In this document: piece by piece, positions 1 to 6,195 of the stretch
How the letters are laid out: every line of letters starts with the position of its first letter
How positions within the stretch are numbered: the first letter of the stretch is position 1
Source: Gemmatimonadota bacterium
Lineage (GTDB): Bacteria; Gemmatimonadota; Gemmatimonadetes; Gemmatimonadales; GWC2-71-9
Direction of reading: 5' to 3'
NCBI GenBank assembly: GCA_027294815.1
Contig: JAPULP010000094.1
Coordinates: 1-14,425 of the forward strand
DNA length: 14,425 nucleotides
Program-made: the position numbers and the translations under genes
Notes under the pieces: model-generated
Seen by the model: only the letters and a program-made list of their open reading frames with translations
What the model was told of the DNA's origin: nothing
The model's database searches: none

Positions 1-1437
1 GGCTGGCGGCGGAGGCGGGTCCGGCTCCGGCTCGGGTTCGGCAACCGCCACCGAATCCTGCGTCGTGCTGTCTGCAGCCGTCGCGCTGTCTCCAGGCGCG
101 GCAGCGTTCTGGCCGGCGGAGTCGGACGCCGCCAGTTGTGAGCTATCGCCCACCGCCGCTCCGGGCTCCGGGTCGCCGACGCGAGCGATCGGCGAAGTCG
201 GGTCGACGGGTGGGCCGCCAAACAGATTGCTGATGACGGGCAGGTAGTTGCCGAGCACCGCAGTGTAGAAATAACCACCACCACCCAAGCCCCCAACGAT
301 GAAGAGGGCCATCGCGCCAACGAGCACACCCGACCGTTTCTTCTTCGGCTCGCCCGGGGCCAACGATTGCGGCATCGGGGTCGTCGGTGTGCTTAGCGCC
401 GCCGGCCCCTTCGTTGGGACGCCGGGTGCCGCGGCCGCTAGAACTGTCGCCGCGTCGGCGACGCTCGGCGCGGGGGACGGCGCGGTCGCCTCGATCTCAC
501 GACCTTCGAGAGCCGCAACCACCTGATCCGCATCCTGATATCTGTCGGCTGGGTCCTTGGCCATCATCCGCCGGATGATTTGGAACATCGCGCGCTCATC
601 TGGCGATCCGAGTTCTGGCTCGGCCAACTCCTCCATGATGTGCTTGTACCCGATCGAGAATGAATCTTCGCCGTCGAACGGCACCGATCCGGTCAGGCAC
701 TGGTACGCCACCACACCCAGCGAGTAGAGATCGCTTCGCCCGTCCACCTTCTGGGCCCGCGCTTGTTCCGGACTCATGTAGTACGGCGTCCCGATCGCCA
801 TCCCGGTACCGGTGAGCTTGGTGCCGGTCGCCGCCTTGGCAATGCCGAAGTCGGTCACGACCGCGACACCACGGTCGCTATACATGATGTTGTCGGGTTT
901 GATGTCGCGATGGACGATGCCGTGATGGCTGGCATATCCCAACGCGCTCGCGCACTGCTTGAGCAACTCGCGGATCTCGTCCGGAGTCAGCTTGCCCTGC
1001 TCACGGATGACGTCGGCGAGAGATTTTCCGCGCAGGTACTTCATCGCGAAATAGATGATGTTCCCCGTTTTTCCAACACGATAGATCGGAATGATGTTCG
1101 GATGCTCGAGCTTGGCGGCGGTGCGGGCTTCGCGTTGGAACCGCTCGACGAACTCCTCGTCGTGCGAGAGCGAAAACGGAAGGACCTTCAGCGCGACTTC
1201 TCGGTCGAGCGATCTCTCCCGTGCATGAAAGACGATCGCCATGCCGCCGCGACCCAACTCTCCCTCAATGTCGTACTCGTCCTTGAGGGCATCCCGCACG
1301 AGGTCCAGCTCGGTTTTGTCAGGCGCGTCACGATCGCGGATCGCGGCTATCGGGGTCGTGGCCGCCAAGTCCAAGCCGCACGACGGACAAAAATTGGTGT
1401 CATCGGTGGTCTCGACGCCACATCGCGAACAGAACAT
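1..1437 (-). CDS. Zinc-ribbon Ser/Thr protein kinase (PknB-like), one membrane segment, 3' end beyond window
   Basis: A Hanks-type Ser/Thr kinase that would phosphorylate proteins from the cytoplasmic face of the inner membrane. I translated 479 residues; the frame is open to base 1, so the C-terminus is missing. An N-terminal zinc ribbon has C3, C6, C17 and C20. The kinase domain spans about 55-312: glycine loop GRGGMA (62-67), ATP-binding K84, catalytic loop HRDIKPDN (H176, D178, N183), DFG at 196-198, and SPE in place of APE (222-224). The activation segment holds T204, T206, T209 and T211 as possible autophosphorylation sites. A Pro/Ala-rich linker, a KKKR stop signal (365-368) and a Gly-rich membrane span (about 370-392) follow, then an acidic Pro/Ser/Asp-rich periplasmic tail, so this is not a PASTA kinase as far as visible. 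The ATG at 1437 has GGGAG seven bases upstream. It lies 137 bases downstream of the amidase gene. The kinase call is sure; substrates are unknown. Confidence 0.95.
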   Translation of the reverse strand, partial: MFCSRCGVETTDDTNFCPSCGLDLAATTPIAAIRDRDAPDKTELDLVRDALKDEYDIEGELGRGGMAIVFHARERSLDREVALKVLPFSLSHDEEFVERFQREARTAAKLEHPNIIPIYRVGKTGNIIYFAMKYLRGKSLADVIREQGKLTPDEIRELLKQCASALGYASHHGIVHRDIKPDNIMYSDRGVAVVTDFGIAKAATGTKLTGTGMAIGTPYYMSPEQARAQKVDGRSDLYSLGVVAYQCLTGSVPFDGEDSFSIGYKHIMEELAEPELGSPDERAMFQIIRRMMAKDPADRYQDADQVVAALEGREIEATAPSPAPSVADAATVLAAAAPGVPTKGPAALSTPTTPMPQSLAPGEPKKKRSGVLVGAMALFIVGGLGGGGYFYTAVLGNYLPVISNLFGGPPVDPTSPIARVGDPEPGAAVGDSSQLAASDSAGQNAAAPGDSATAADSTTQDSVAVAEPEPEPDPPPPPA

Positions 1438-1451
1438 CTCGTCTCCCAGAA

Positions 1452-1557
1452 ACCCGAAGAAACGGGTAGTCTTGAAAACTGTCGCCGTGGTATGCCCGGG
1501 GCAACCTCGCAGGTTGCACAGTCGGCGTGATCCCCGTCACGATCGGGCCCAGGCCCG
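1452..1557 (-). other. Amidase-kinase gap with three short inverted repeats
   Basis: The 137-base gap between amidase stop and kinase start has no convincing gene. It holds three inverted repeats. 1544-1557 is CGGGCC/GGCCCG with a 2-base centre, and 1501-1517 is GCAACCT/AGGTTGC around CGC. 1452-1467 is ACCCG/CGGGT, lying just upstream of the kinase ribosome site. A run of eight G sits at 1564-1571. No T-tract follows any stem in the minus direction, so an intrinsic terminator is not supported. An attenuator or processing site is possible, and so is chance at this GC content. Confidence 0.3.
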
Positions 1558-1574
1558 GCGCCCGGGGGGGGATT

Positions 1575-3515
1575 TCAGCGGTTTTGGCCCGCCCTCCCTC
1601 TGAGAAAATCACCCAGCCCCTCGACCACACCGCGGGCGTAGCGCCACTGGCCCTCTTCACCCGCCAGCACCGCCTCCTGCTCCGGGATCATCATGAACAG
1701 GCCCTCAACCAGCACCGCCGGCATCCAGGTGGGCCTGGCAAGGTGGAGATCGCCCCGCGCCACTCCCAGGTCTCGGGACCCAAACTGCCGTACCAGGGCC
1801 CGCTGGATACCGCGCGCCAAATCGATGCTCCTCGGGCGGTTGTAGAAGACGGTCGTGCCGCTGTTCACGAACGGATTCGCGCCGTCGGCGAGAGCGTTGG
1901 CGTGAATCGAGACCAGTATCTCGGCGTCCACACGCTCCGCCGTCTCCGTCCGTTCGATGAGGGTCACGGGCCCAGCCGACTCTCGTGTCATGATCACTAC
2001 GGCGCCGCGGGCTTGGAGGAGGTCACGAAGCTTCGTGCTGACGGCCAGGGTCACCTCGGCTTCCGTAAGCCCGGTGGCGCCGCGCGATCCACCGGGAGGA
2101 TGGCCGGCATCGATGACGATTCGCCGGCCCCGGAACGGCTGCTCCGGATCGATGACCGGGGGCTTCCGAATCTCGAGGAGCAATTCGCTGCCGGCCCACC
2201 GCGCGCGGTAACCCCACACCGACTGATTGAGATCGACTCGGATCTCGACCTCGTCCTCAGCCGGCTGGTCGAACGAGACCAGGCGAACGAGCGAGTCGTC
2301 CGCGCGATATCGGATCCAATCCATGTCCGCCGCTGCGCCGTACAGACGCAACACGACCGCACGCTCGGTTTCGTCTATGCGGAAAGGGACTCGCTCGGAC
2401 AGCGGCACACGCAGGATGACGGATCCGGAACCCTCCGTGAGCCGCATCGACCCAGCCACCGCGTTGAGCGGCGGCGTGCCCGGACGCAATGGAATGACGT
2501 CCGCGCCATCGACCCACGAAACGCTTTGGCGGGAGAGCTGGAGACGCACCTGGCTGTTCAAACGGCCGCTCACGGCGGCGATCGTCCCGTTGGGGAAAAA
2601 CCAGTGGTATGTGCCAAAAGGCACCGGCCGGCCGGCGAGCACGCGATCGGTGGCTCCGGTTCGGGCCGTGTCATCGTCGATCCGCACCATGGGAAGGGTA
2701 GGACCCTCGACCACGCCGACCCGGAGCGGCCAACGCAGGCGGGTGGTGTCCGGCCACCGAATCACCTCGAGCGTGACCCAATCTGGGTCGCCGCCGGGCT
2801 GACGCCCATTCGGTGAAAGGACGTGTCCCGGGTCTGGACCGAACCGGCCAACGTGCCACGCGGTGTACCGCGCGGCTTCCGAGCCACTGCCTCGGGCCGG
2901 ATCGGACGCGGTACGGAACCGGAGCGTGTCGCCGTTCTCGAGCATCGCCCGGACCTCGTCGCCGGCGCTCGCGCGGACGCTGAGTCGAAAGCCCTCCCCG
3001 GGCCGATACCAATGATCGCCGGTGGGAGAAAAGCTGATGCCGTCGATCCAGGGAGCTGTAATCGGTGGGGAAAAGGGTTCTGCGACCCGGGTTGAAAAGG
3101 TCCCGCGAATCGTGTCGGCCCCGAACCACGCCACCAGCCGGAATTGCGCCTCCGGTCCGTCGGGACGGGGCAGCCATGCGAGCCACGCACCCGTAGGATA
3201 CACCTCTACCGGTCGGCCGTTGACCGTCAGTCCGGCATCGCCCCGACCCAGCGATCCGAACACGAACACCGAGTCGACGGCGGGCATGAGGTAAGAGGAG
3301 TCCGCGTAAACGGTCTCGCCATTGCGGATGAATCGGTTGCGCTCCTGGGCGGGGGGGTAGACCACACGAACCCGCAATGGACCGGTCGTCACGGGTGGCG
3401 GATCGAGGGGAGATCCTCTGGCTGTCGAGCCGGCGCAGCCAATCAGGGTCAGCACGGCGAGCAGTCCGACGCCCCGTCTGTCCGGCTTTCCGTCCTTCCC
3501 AGTTGGCGCACGCAT
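1575..3515 (-). CDS. Lipoprotein N-acetylmuramoyl-L-alanine amidase (Amidase_3)
   Basis: A zinc-dependent peptidoglycan hydrolase that would cut between MurNAc and the stem peptide. The 646-residue protein starts with a lipoprotein signal: a basic n-region, hydrophobic GVGLLAVLTL, and lipobox LIGC with C27 as the acylated residue, so the mature protein should be membrane-anchored and act in the periplasm. Residues about 40-350 are a beta-rich region I cannot name. About 353-450 looks like an AMIN-type domain, which in AmiC and AmiB targets the division septum. The catalytic domain (about 465-640) has zinc ligands H472 (IDAGH), E485 (TGLTEAE) and H538 (SIHAN), and the catalytic glutamate E604 (VLVEG). 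All active-site residues are present. The ATG at 3515 has no clear ribosome site, and codons 6-14 fall in a dispersed repeat, so a start further inside is possible. It is followed by the kinase gene on the same strand and diverges from the FHA gene cluster. Confidence 0.9.
   Translation of the reverse strand: MRAPTGKDGKPDRRGVGLLAVLTLIGCAGSTARGSPLDPPPVTTGPLRVRVVYPPAQERNRFIRNGETVYADSSYLMPAVDSVFVFGSLGRGDAGLTVNGRPVEVYPTGAWLAWLPRPDGPEAQFRLVAWFGADTIRGTFSTRVAEPFSPPITAPWIDGISFSPTGDHWYRPGEGFRLSVRASAGDEVRAMLENGDTLRFRTASDPARGSGSEAARYTAWHVGRFGPDPGHVLSPNGRQPGGDPDWVTLEVIRWPDTTRLRWPLRVGVVEGPTLPMVRIDDDTARTGATDRVLAGRPVPFGTYHWFFPNGTIAAVSGRLNSQVRLQLSRQSVSWVDGADVIPLRPGTPPLNAVAGSMRLTEGSGSVILRVPLSERVPFRIDETERAVVLRLYGAAADMDWIRYRADDSLVRLVSFDQPAEDEVEIRVDLNQSVWGYRARWAGSELLLEIRKPPVIDPEQPFRGRRIVIDAGHPPGGSRGATGLTEAEVTLAVSTKLRDLLQARGAVVIMTRESAGPVTLIERTETAERVDAEILVSIHANALADGANPFVNSGTTVFYNRPRSIDLARGIQRALVRQFGSRDLGVARGDLHLARPTWMPAVLVEGLFMMIPEQEAVLAGEEGQWRYARGVVEGLGDFLRGRAGQNR
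3476..3499. repeat. Dispersed repeat copy inside amidase codons 6-14
   Basis: The plus strand holds CTTTCCGTCCTTCC at 3486-3499, which recurs exactly at 8770-8783 in the ccdA-murQ gap. Next to it, GTCTGTCCGGCT (3476-3487) nearly matches GTCTGTCCGACT at 8734-8745. In the amidase it lies in frame and codes for the hydrophilic start of the signal peptide (about GKDGKPDRR). Two matching blocks in the same strand orientation make chance less likely than one 14-base match would. Confidence 0.45.
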
Positions 3516-3522
3516 AGTCGCG

Positions 3523-3548
3523 GAAGCTACACTAGCACGAGAAGCTAC
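3523..3548. repeat. Direct repeat GAAGCTAC x2 in the divergent promoter region
   Basis: GAAGCTAC occurs at 3523-3530 and again at 3541-3548, 18 bases apart, and AGCTACG (3543-3549) has its inverted copy CGTAGCT at 3613-3619. The copies flank the amidase leader and the shared promoter region, which would suit a regulator site. No known operator is recognised. Confidence 0.3.
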
Positions 3549-3560
3549 GTCAATTTGAGG

Positions 3561-3590
3561 TTGTTAGACCTCGTTTGCCCCACGCATTAT
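3561..3590 (+). promoter_or_regulatory. Candidate promoter for the FHA/PP2C/protease operon
   Basis: TTGTTA (3561-3566) and CATTAT (3585-3590) each match four of six consensus bases and are 18 bases apart. TATATA at 3588-3593 is an alternative -10. This overlaps the minus-strand TATAAT, so the two divergent transcripts would compete for the same stretch. The AT-rich patch is the only one in this 132-base gap. Confidence 0.35.
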
Positions 3591-3591
3591 A
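3586..3591 (-). promoter_or_regulatory. Candidate -10 (TATAAT) for the amidase gene
   Basis: Read on the minus strand, 3591-3586 is TATAAT, an exact sigma-70 -10 hexamer in a GC-rich setting. It would start transcription near 3580, leaving a leader of about 65 bases before the amidase ATG. The hexamer 17 bases upstream (CGTGGC) does not resemble a -35, so the promoter is weak or activator-dependent if real. Confidence 0.45.
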
Positions 3592-3647
3592 TAGGTTGGC
3601 GATTTCCCGCCACGTAGCTGCCCAATCGGGAGTCGGTCGCTTGGTGC

Positions 3648-4577
3648 ATGAAGATTGAGAGGAAGATGAGCGCGCTGTTCGGATCAGGTCCAAAAGGGGA
3701 AGCAGACGCGGGTTCCCAATGCCCCATCTGCGCGATCGATTTGGCGCCCGGGCGACCCTACTGTCCCGGATGCGGCTCACGACTCGATCAGCTCGAGAAC
3801 GCGACCGCCTGCGCCAAGTGCTCCGCCCTGGTGGGGCCGGTCGCCAAGTTCTGCGCACAGTGCGGATACGGCCTCGTGGCGGGTTCGGTTGCCGAGCGGC
3901 GCACATCGGCTTTGAGCGTGCCCGTTCTCGATTCGGGCGCGCAGCTGCTTCGTCTGGATGAGGATGGCCAACAGCTCAGCTCGCACCCCCTCGTGGGCGA
4001 TAAGACCACCATCGGACGAGAGGGTGCGGACATCGATTTTCCGGACGACCCGTACCTGTCGCCGCGCCACGCCGAGCTTAGTTTCCGCGACGGGCGCCTG
4101 TATATGCGGGACTTGGGAAGCCGCAACGGCACATGGCACTTCATTCAGAACCCACACAAGTTGCGTGACGGGGATCTCGTGCTTGTCGGATCGCAGATCC
4201 TCCAATATCGGCGTCTTGGATACCCGGGGCCGCACCCTCCGGAAGCCGATGCCACTCGGCGCCTTGGCAGCCTCACGCCGAGCGCGGACATTGCGACATT
4301 GACCCAGCTTCGTGGCGACGGCAGTGCACGGGATGTGGTCCACCTTTCCCCCGGCCGCAACGTGACGATTGGTCGTGACGAGGGCGATTGGATCTTCTCA
4401 TACGACCCGTCGATGAGTGGATTGCACGCGCAGATTCGATCCGAAGACGCCGACTTCATTCTGATGGACGCGGGGAGCCGCAACGGAGTTGCGGTAAGCG
4501 TGCGGGGCGAGGTGGAGCTGCAGAAGGATTCGCGCATCCTCGTGGGCGACAAGATGCTCAGGGTGGACATCCCGTGA
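3648..4577 (+). CDS. Double zinc ribbon protein with two FHA domains
   Basis: A likely cytoplasmic phosphothreonine reader of 309 residues. Two tandem zinc ribbons come first (C25, C28, C39, C42 and C55, C58, C69, C72), followed by two complete FHA domains. FHA1 (about 97-190) has G123-R124, S138-x-x-H141 and N160-G161; FHA2 (about 217-308) has G242-R243, S257-x-x-H260 and N279-G280. These are the residues that hold the phosphothreonine loop in known FHA domains, so both should bind. No membrane segment or enzyme domain is visible, so a scaffold role is the simplest reading, with the kinase and phosphatase encoded nearby as candidate partners. The ATG at 3648 has no ribosome site at normal spacing; the in-frame ATG at 3666 follows GAGAGGA closely and is an equal candidate. 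The stop overlaps the next start as GTGA. Confidence 0.9.
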   Translation: MKIERKMSALFGSGPKGEADAGSQCPICAIDLAPGRPYCPGCGSRLDQLENATACAKCSALVGPVAKFCAQCGYGLVAGSVAERRTSALSVPVLDSGAQLLRLDEDGQQLSSHPLVGDKTTIGREGADIDFPDDPYLSPRHAELSFRDGRLYMRDLGSRNGTWHFIQNPHKLRDGDLVLVGSQILQYRRLGYPGPHPPEADATRRLGSLTPSADIATLTQLRGDGSARDVVHLSPGRNVTIGRDEGDWIFSYDPSMSGLHAQIRSEDADFILMDAGSRNGVAVSVRGEVELQKDSRILVGDKMLRVDIP

Positions 4578-4672
4578 AGGGCTGTACGACCTGCGGCGGC
4601 CAGAGCACCGACCGACACCCTACCGCGGCCTCGTCGACCCCATACGAAGAGCCAGGTATGCATCGGGCATGA
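4574..4672 (+). CDS. Probable 32-residue CxxC microprotein
   Basis: A short reading frame starting GTG (4574-4576) inside the FHA stop (GTGA) and ending TGA (4670-4672) inside the next start (ATGA). AGGGTGG at 4560-4566 lies seven bases before the GTG, a good ribosome site. It begins MKGCTTCGGQ, with C4 and C7 as a half zinc knuckle like those opening the kinase and FHA proteins, then a Ser/Thr/Pro-rich tail ending in a methionine-histidine-arginine-alanine stretch. Stop/start coupling at both ends is the main argument that it is translated. I know no family for it. With one CxxC it would need to dimerise or pair with another protein to hold zinc. Alternatively it only carries ribosomes to the next gene, or it is the front of a zinc-ribbon protein split from the next gene by a frameshift. 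Confidence 0.55.
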   Translation: MKGCTTCGGQSTDRHPTAASSTPYEEPGMHRA

Positions 4673-5160
4673 TGTATGAAGAAACGGAAAGGAAGGCTCC
4701 GTTGAGCATATTGGTCGACGGCGGCGGAAGTACCGTAATGATGGGCGGCAGGCCATCCGATCCTGCCGGAGCCGATTCGGCGGGTCAGATAGCCCAAAAT
4801 GGTGTGACCCAGGACACAGAAACACCCTTCGACTCGGGCAATGCTGGGCAAGCGACGGATAACACGCGGGACGGCAGCCGGCAGACCCAAACCGATACGG
4901 ATCCACCTCCGGATAGCGGACAAATGGTTGCGACAGACAACACGGCCACGACATCCCCCGCATTGACGAACCCCTCAGCTTTCCACCTCGGGGAGATGCT
5001 CGCCATGTTGTTCAATGCTGGCGCGGCGGGCTCGGCATATAACAACCTCAGAGACCGCCCGAACGGATTACTTTGGATGACCCGGGCACTGGAGCCAAAA
5101 CCGGGAGAAGGATCATTCGTGGCGTTACAGGCAGCCTTTCAGGGAGGGGGAACCCAGTGA
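4669..5160 (+). CDS. Unrecognised low-complexity protein in the FHA-PP2C operon
   Basis: A 163-residue protein I do not recognise. Residues about 20-110 are hydrophilic, rich in Thr, Asp, Gln, Gly and Ser and probably disordered, with many threonines that the nearby kinase could modify. The last 60 residues (from about FHLGEML) look more ordered, with an Ala/Gly-rich helix and a tryptophan. No signal peptide or membrane span is visible. The ATG at 4669 overlaps the microprotein stop (ATGA). A TTG at 4702 has a better ribosome site, GGAAGG five bases upstream, and would give 152 residues starting SILVDGGGS after the first residue. The stop overlaps the PP2C start (GTGA), which fixes the reading frame as translated. 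The middle part is visibly richer in A and T than its neighbours. A kinase substrate or FHA ligand is a guess from position only. Confidence 0.7.
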   Translation: MMYEETERKAPLSILVDGGGSTVMMGGRPSDPAGADSAGQIAQNGVTQDTETPFDSGNAGQATDNTRDGSRQTQTDTDPPPDSGQMVATDNTATTSPALTNPSAFHLGEMLAMLFNAGAAGSAYNNLRDRPNGLLWMTRALEPKPGEGSFVALQAAFQGGGTQ

Positions 5161-6176
5161 GCCTCTTCGGAGGAAAGAAACCAGCGATCAAGGTTTCCGT
5201 GTTCGCCCGGACCGACGTCGGTCAGCAGCGCGAGCACAACGAGGACGCTTTTCTCGTCGCAGACCTCACGCGCCAAAACGCATCACTCCTTCCCGAAGTG
5301 CGCAACCACGAGCTCGGTCCGAAGGGCTCCCTGCTGATGGTAGCCGACGGCATGGGGGGTGCGGCCGCCGGCGAGGTCGCCAGCGAGATGGCCACCGACA
5401 GCGTCTATGAACACCTCACCGAACACTGGATTACCGACAAGGTTGACACGCCACAACAGTTCGCGTTTCGGCTCCGCGAAGCCGTCGAAGGTGCGAACAC
5501 CAAGATCCACGAACACGCCAAGCAGAATCCCGAACGGCGCGGCATGGGAACGACAACCACCTGCGTGGGAATACTCGGAGATTATCTCTACCTTTCGCAG
5601 GTTGGCGACTCGCGCGCGTATCTCGTGCGCCAGGGTCGGGCCACGCTACTCACCAAGGATCAGTCGTTGATGCAACGGCTGGTCGACGCCGGGGAGCTGA
5701 CCGAACAGGAAGCCGAGCGGAGCGAGCGCAAGAACATCATTCTCCAGGCGCTGGGCCCCGACCCACGCGTTCGCGTCGATCTCACGCATCAGGAGATCCG
5801 CAAAGGCGACATGGTGGTGGTTTGCTCGGACGGATTGTCGGGCCAGGTCACCGCCGAGGAGATCGCCGCAACCGTGACGGAGACCAAGGACCTGGTCACC
5901 GCTTGCGGTGCGTTGATCGACCTGGCCAACGAGCGCGGCGGTCCCGACAACATCACCGCTATCGTCGCGCGCATCGACGGAGACAGCCTCAGGGATCCGA
6001 GCCAGGGTGAATCGGTGGGTCGCGAAGTCTATCCCCTACTCGACGCCGAGTCGACAACCGAACCGGTGCCGATTTACAAAGGCGATCCGCCAAGGCGGAG
6101 CGACGCCCAGCAAATGATGATTGCCGCCGTGTCATCGGCAGCAATCCTGACGGCGGCCCTGATAGCGGCAGCCTGA
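5157..6176 (+). CDS. PP2C-family Ser/Thr protein phosphatase with C-terminal membrane anchor
   Basis: A metal-dependent (Mn/Mg) phosphatase expected to reverse Ser/Thr phosphorylation made by the neighbouring kinase. I start it at GTG 5157, which overlaps the previous stop (GTGA) and has GGGAGGGGGA six bases upstream; an in-frame ATG at 5073 would overlap the previous gene by 88 bases and has no support. This gives 339 residues. Motifs in order: REHNEDAF (metal ligand D30), VADGMGG (D64, G65), GTTTT (131-135), VGDSRAY (149-155), CSDGLSG (D225) and GGPDN (D264). All metal ligands are present, so it should be active. The catalytic domain ends near 275; a 40-residue linker leads to a hydrophobic C-terminus (about 320-339). 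This makes it tail-anchored with the enzyme in the cytoplasm, unlike PstP, which has an extracellular domain after its membrane span. The next gene follows after 19 bases. Confidence 0.93.
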   Translation: MSLFGGKKPAIKVSVFARTDVGQQREHNEDAFLVADLTRQNASLLPEVRNHELGPKGSLLMVADGMGGAAAGEVASEMATDSVYEHLTEHWITDKVDTPQQFAFRLREAVEGANTKIHEHAKQNPERRGMGTTTTCVGILGDYLYLSQVGDSRAYLVRQGRATLLTKDQSLMQRLVDAGELTEQEAERSERKNIILQALGPDPRVRVDLTHQEIRKGDMVVVCSDGLSGQVTAEEIAATVTETKDLVTACGALIDLANERGGPDNITAIVARIDGDSLRDPSQGESVGREVYPLLDAESTTEPVPIYKGDPPRRSDAQQMMIAAVSSAAILTAALIAAA

Positions 6177-6195
6177 CGCAAGAGGGCCGCGCCGA

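Noticed and set aside
763..1530. 255-residue open frame on the plus strand
   Set aside because: Antisense to the kinase, which has every catalytic motif in its own frame.
1544..1571. Intrinsic terminator after the amidase gene
   Set aside because: A stem is present, but in the minus direction it is not followed by a T-rich tract; the run of eight G lies upstream of the stem in that direction.
1527..2816. 429-residue open frame on the plus strand
   Set aside because: It lies antisense to the amidase, whose motifs and frame are certain. The translated sequence is Arg/His/Asp-rich without any recognisable fold, as expected for a shadow frame in high-GC DNA.
5073..5156. 28-residue N-terminal extension of the phosphatase
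   Set aside because: It lies inside the preceding gene; the GTG at 5157 has a strong ribosome site and a GTGA overlap.
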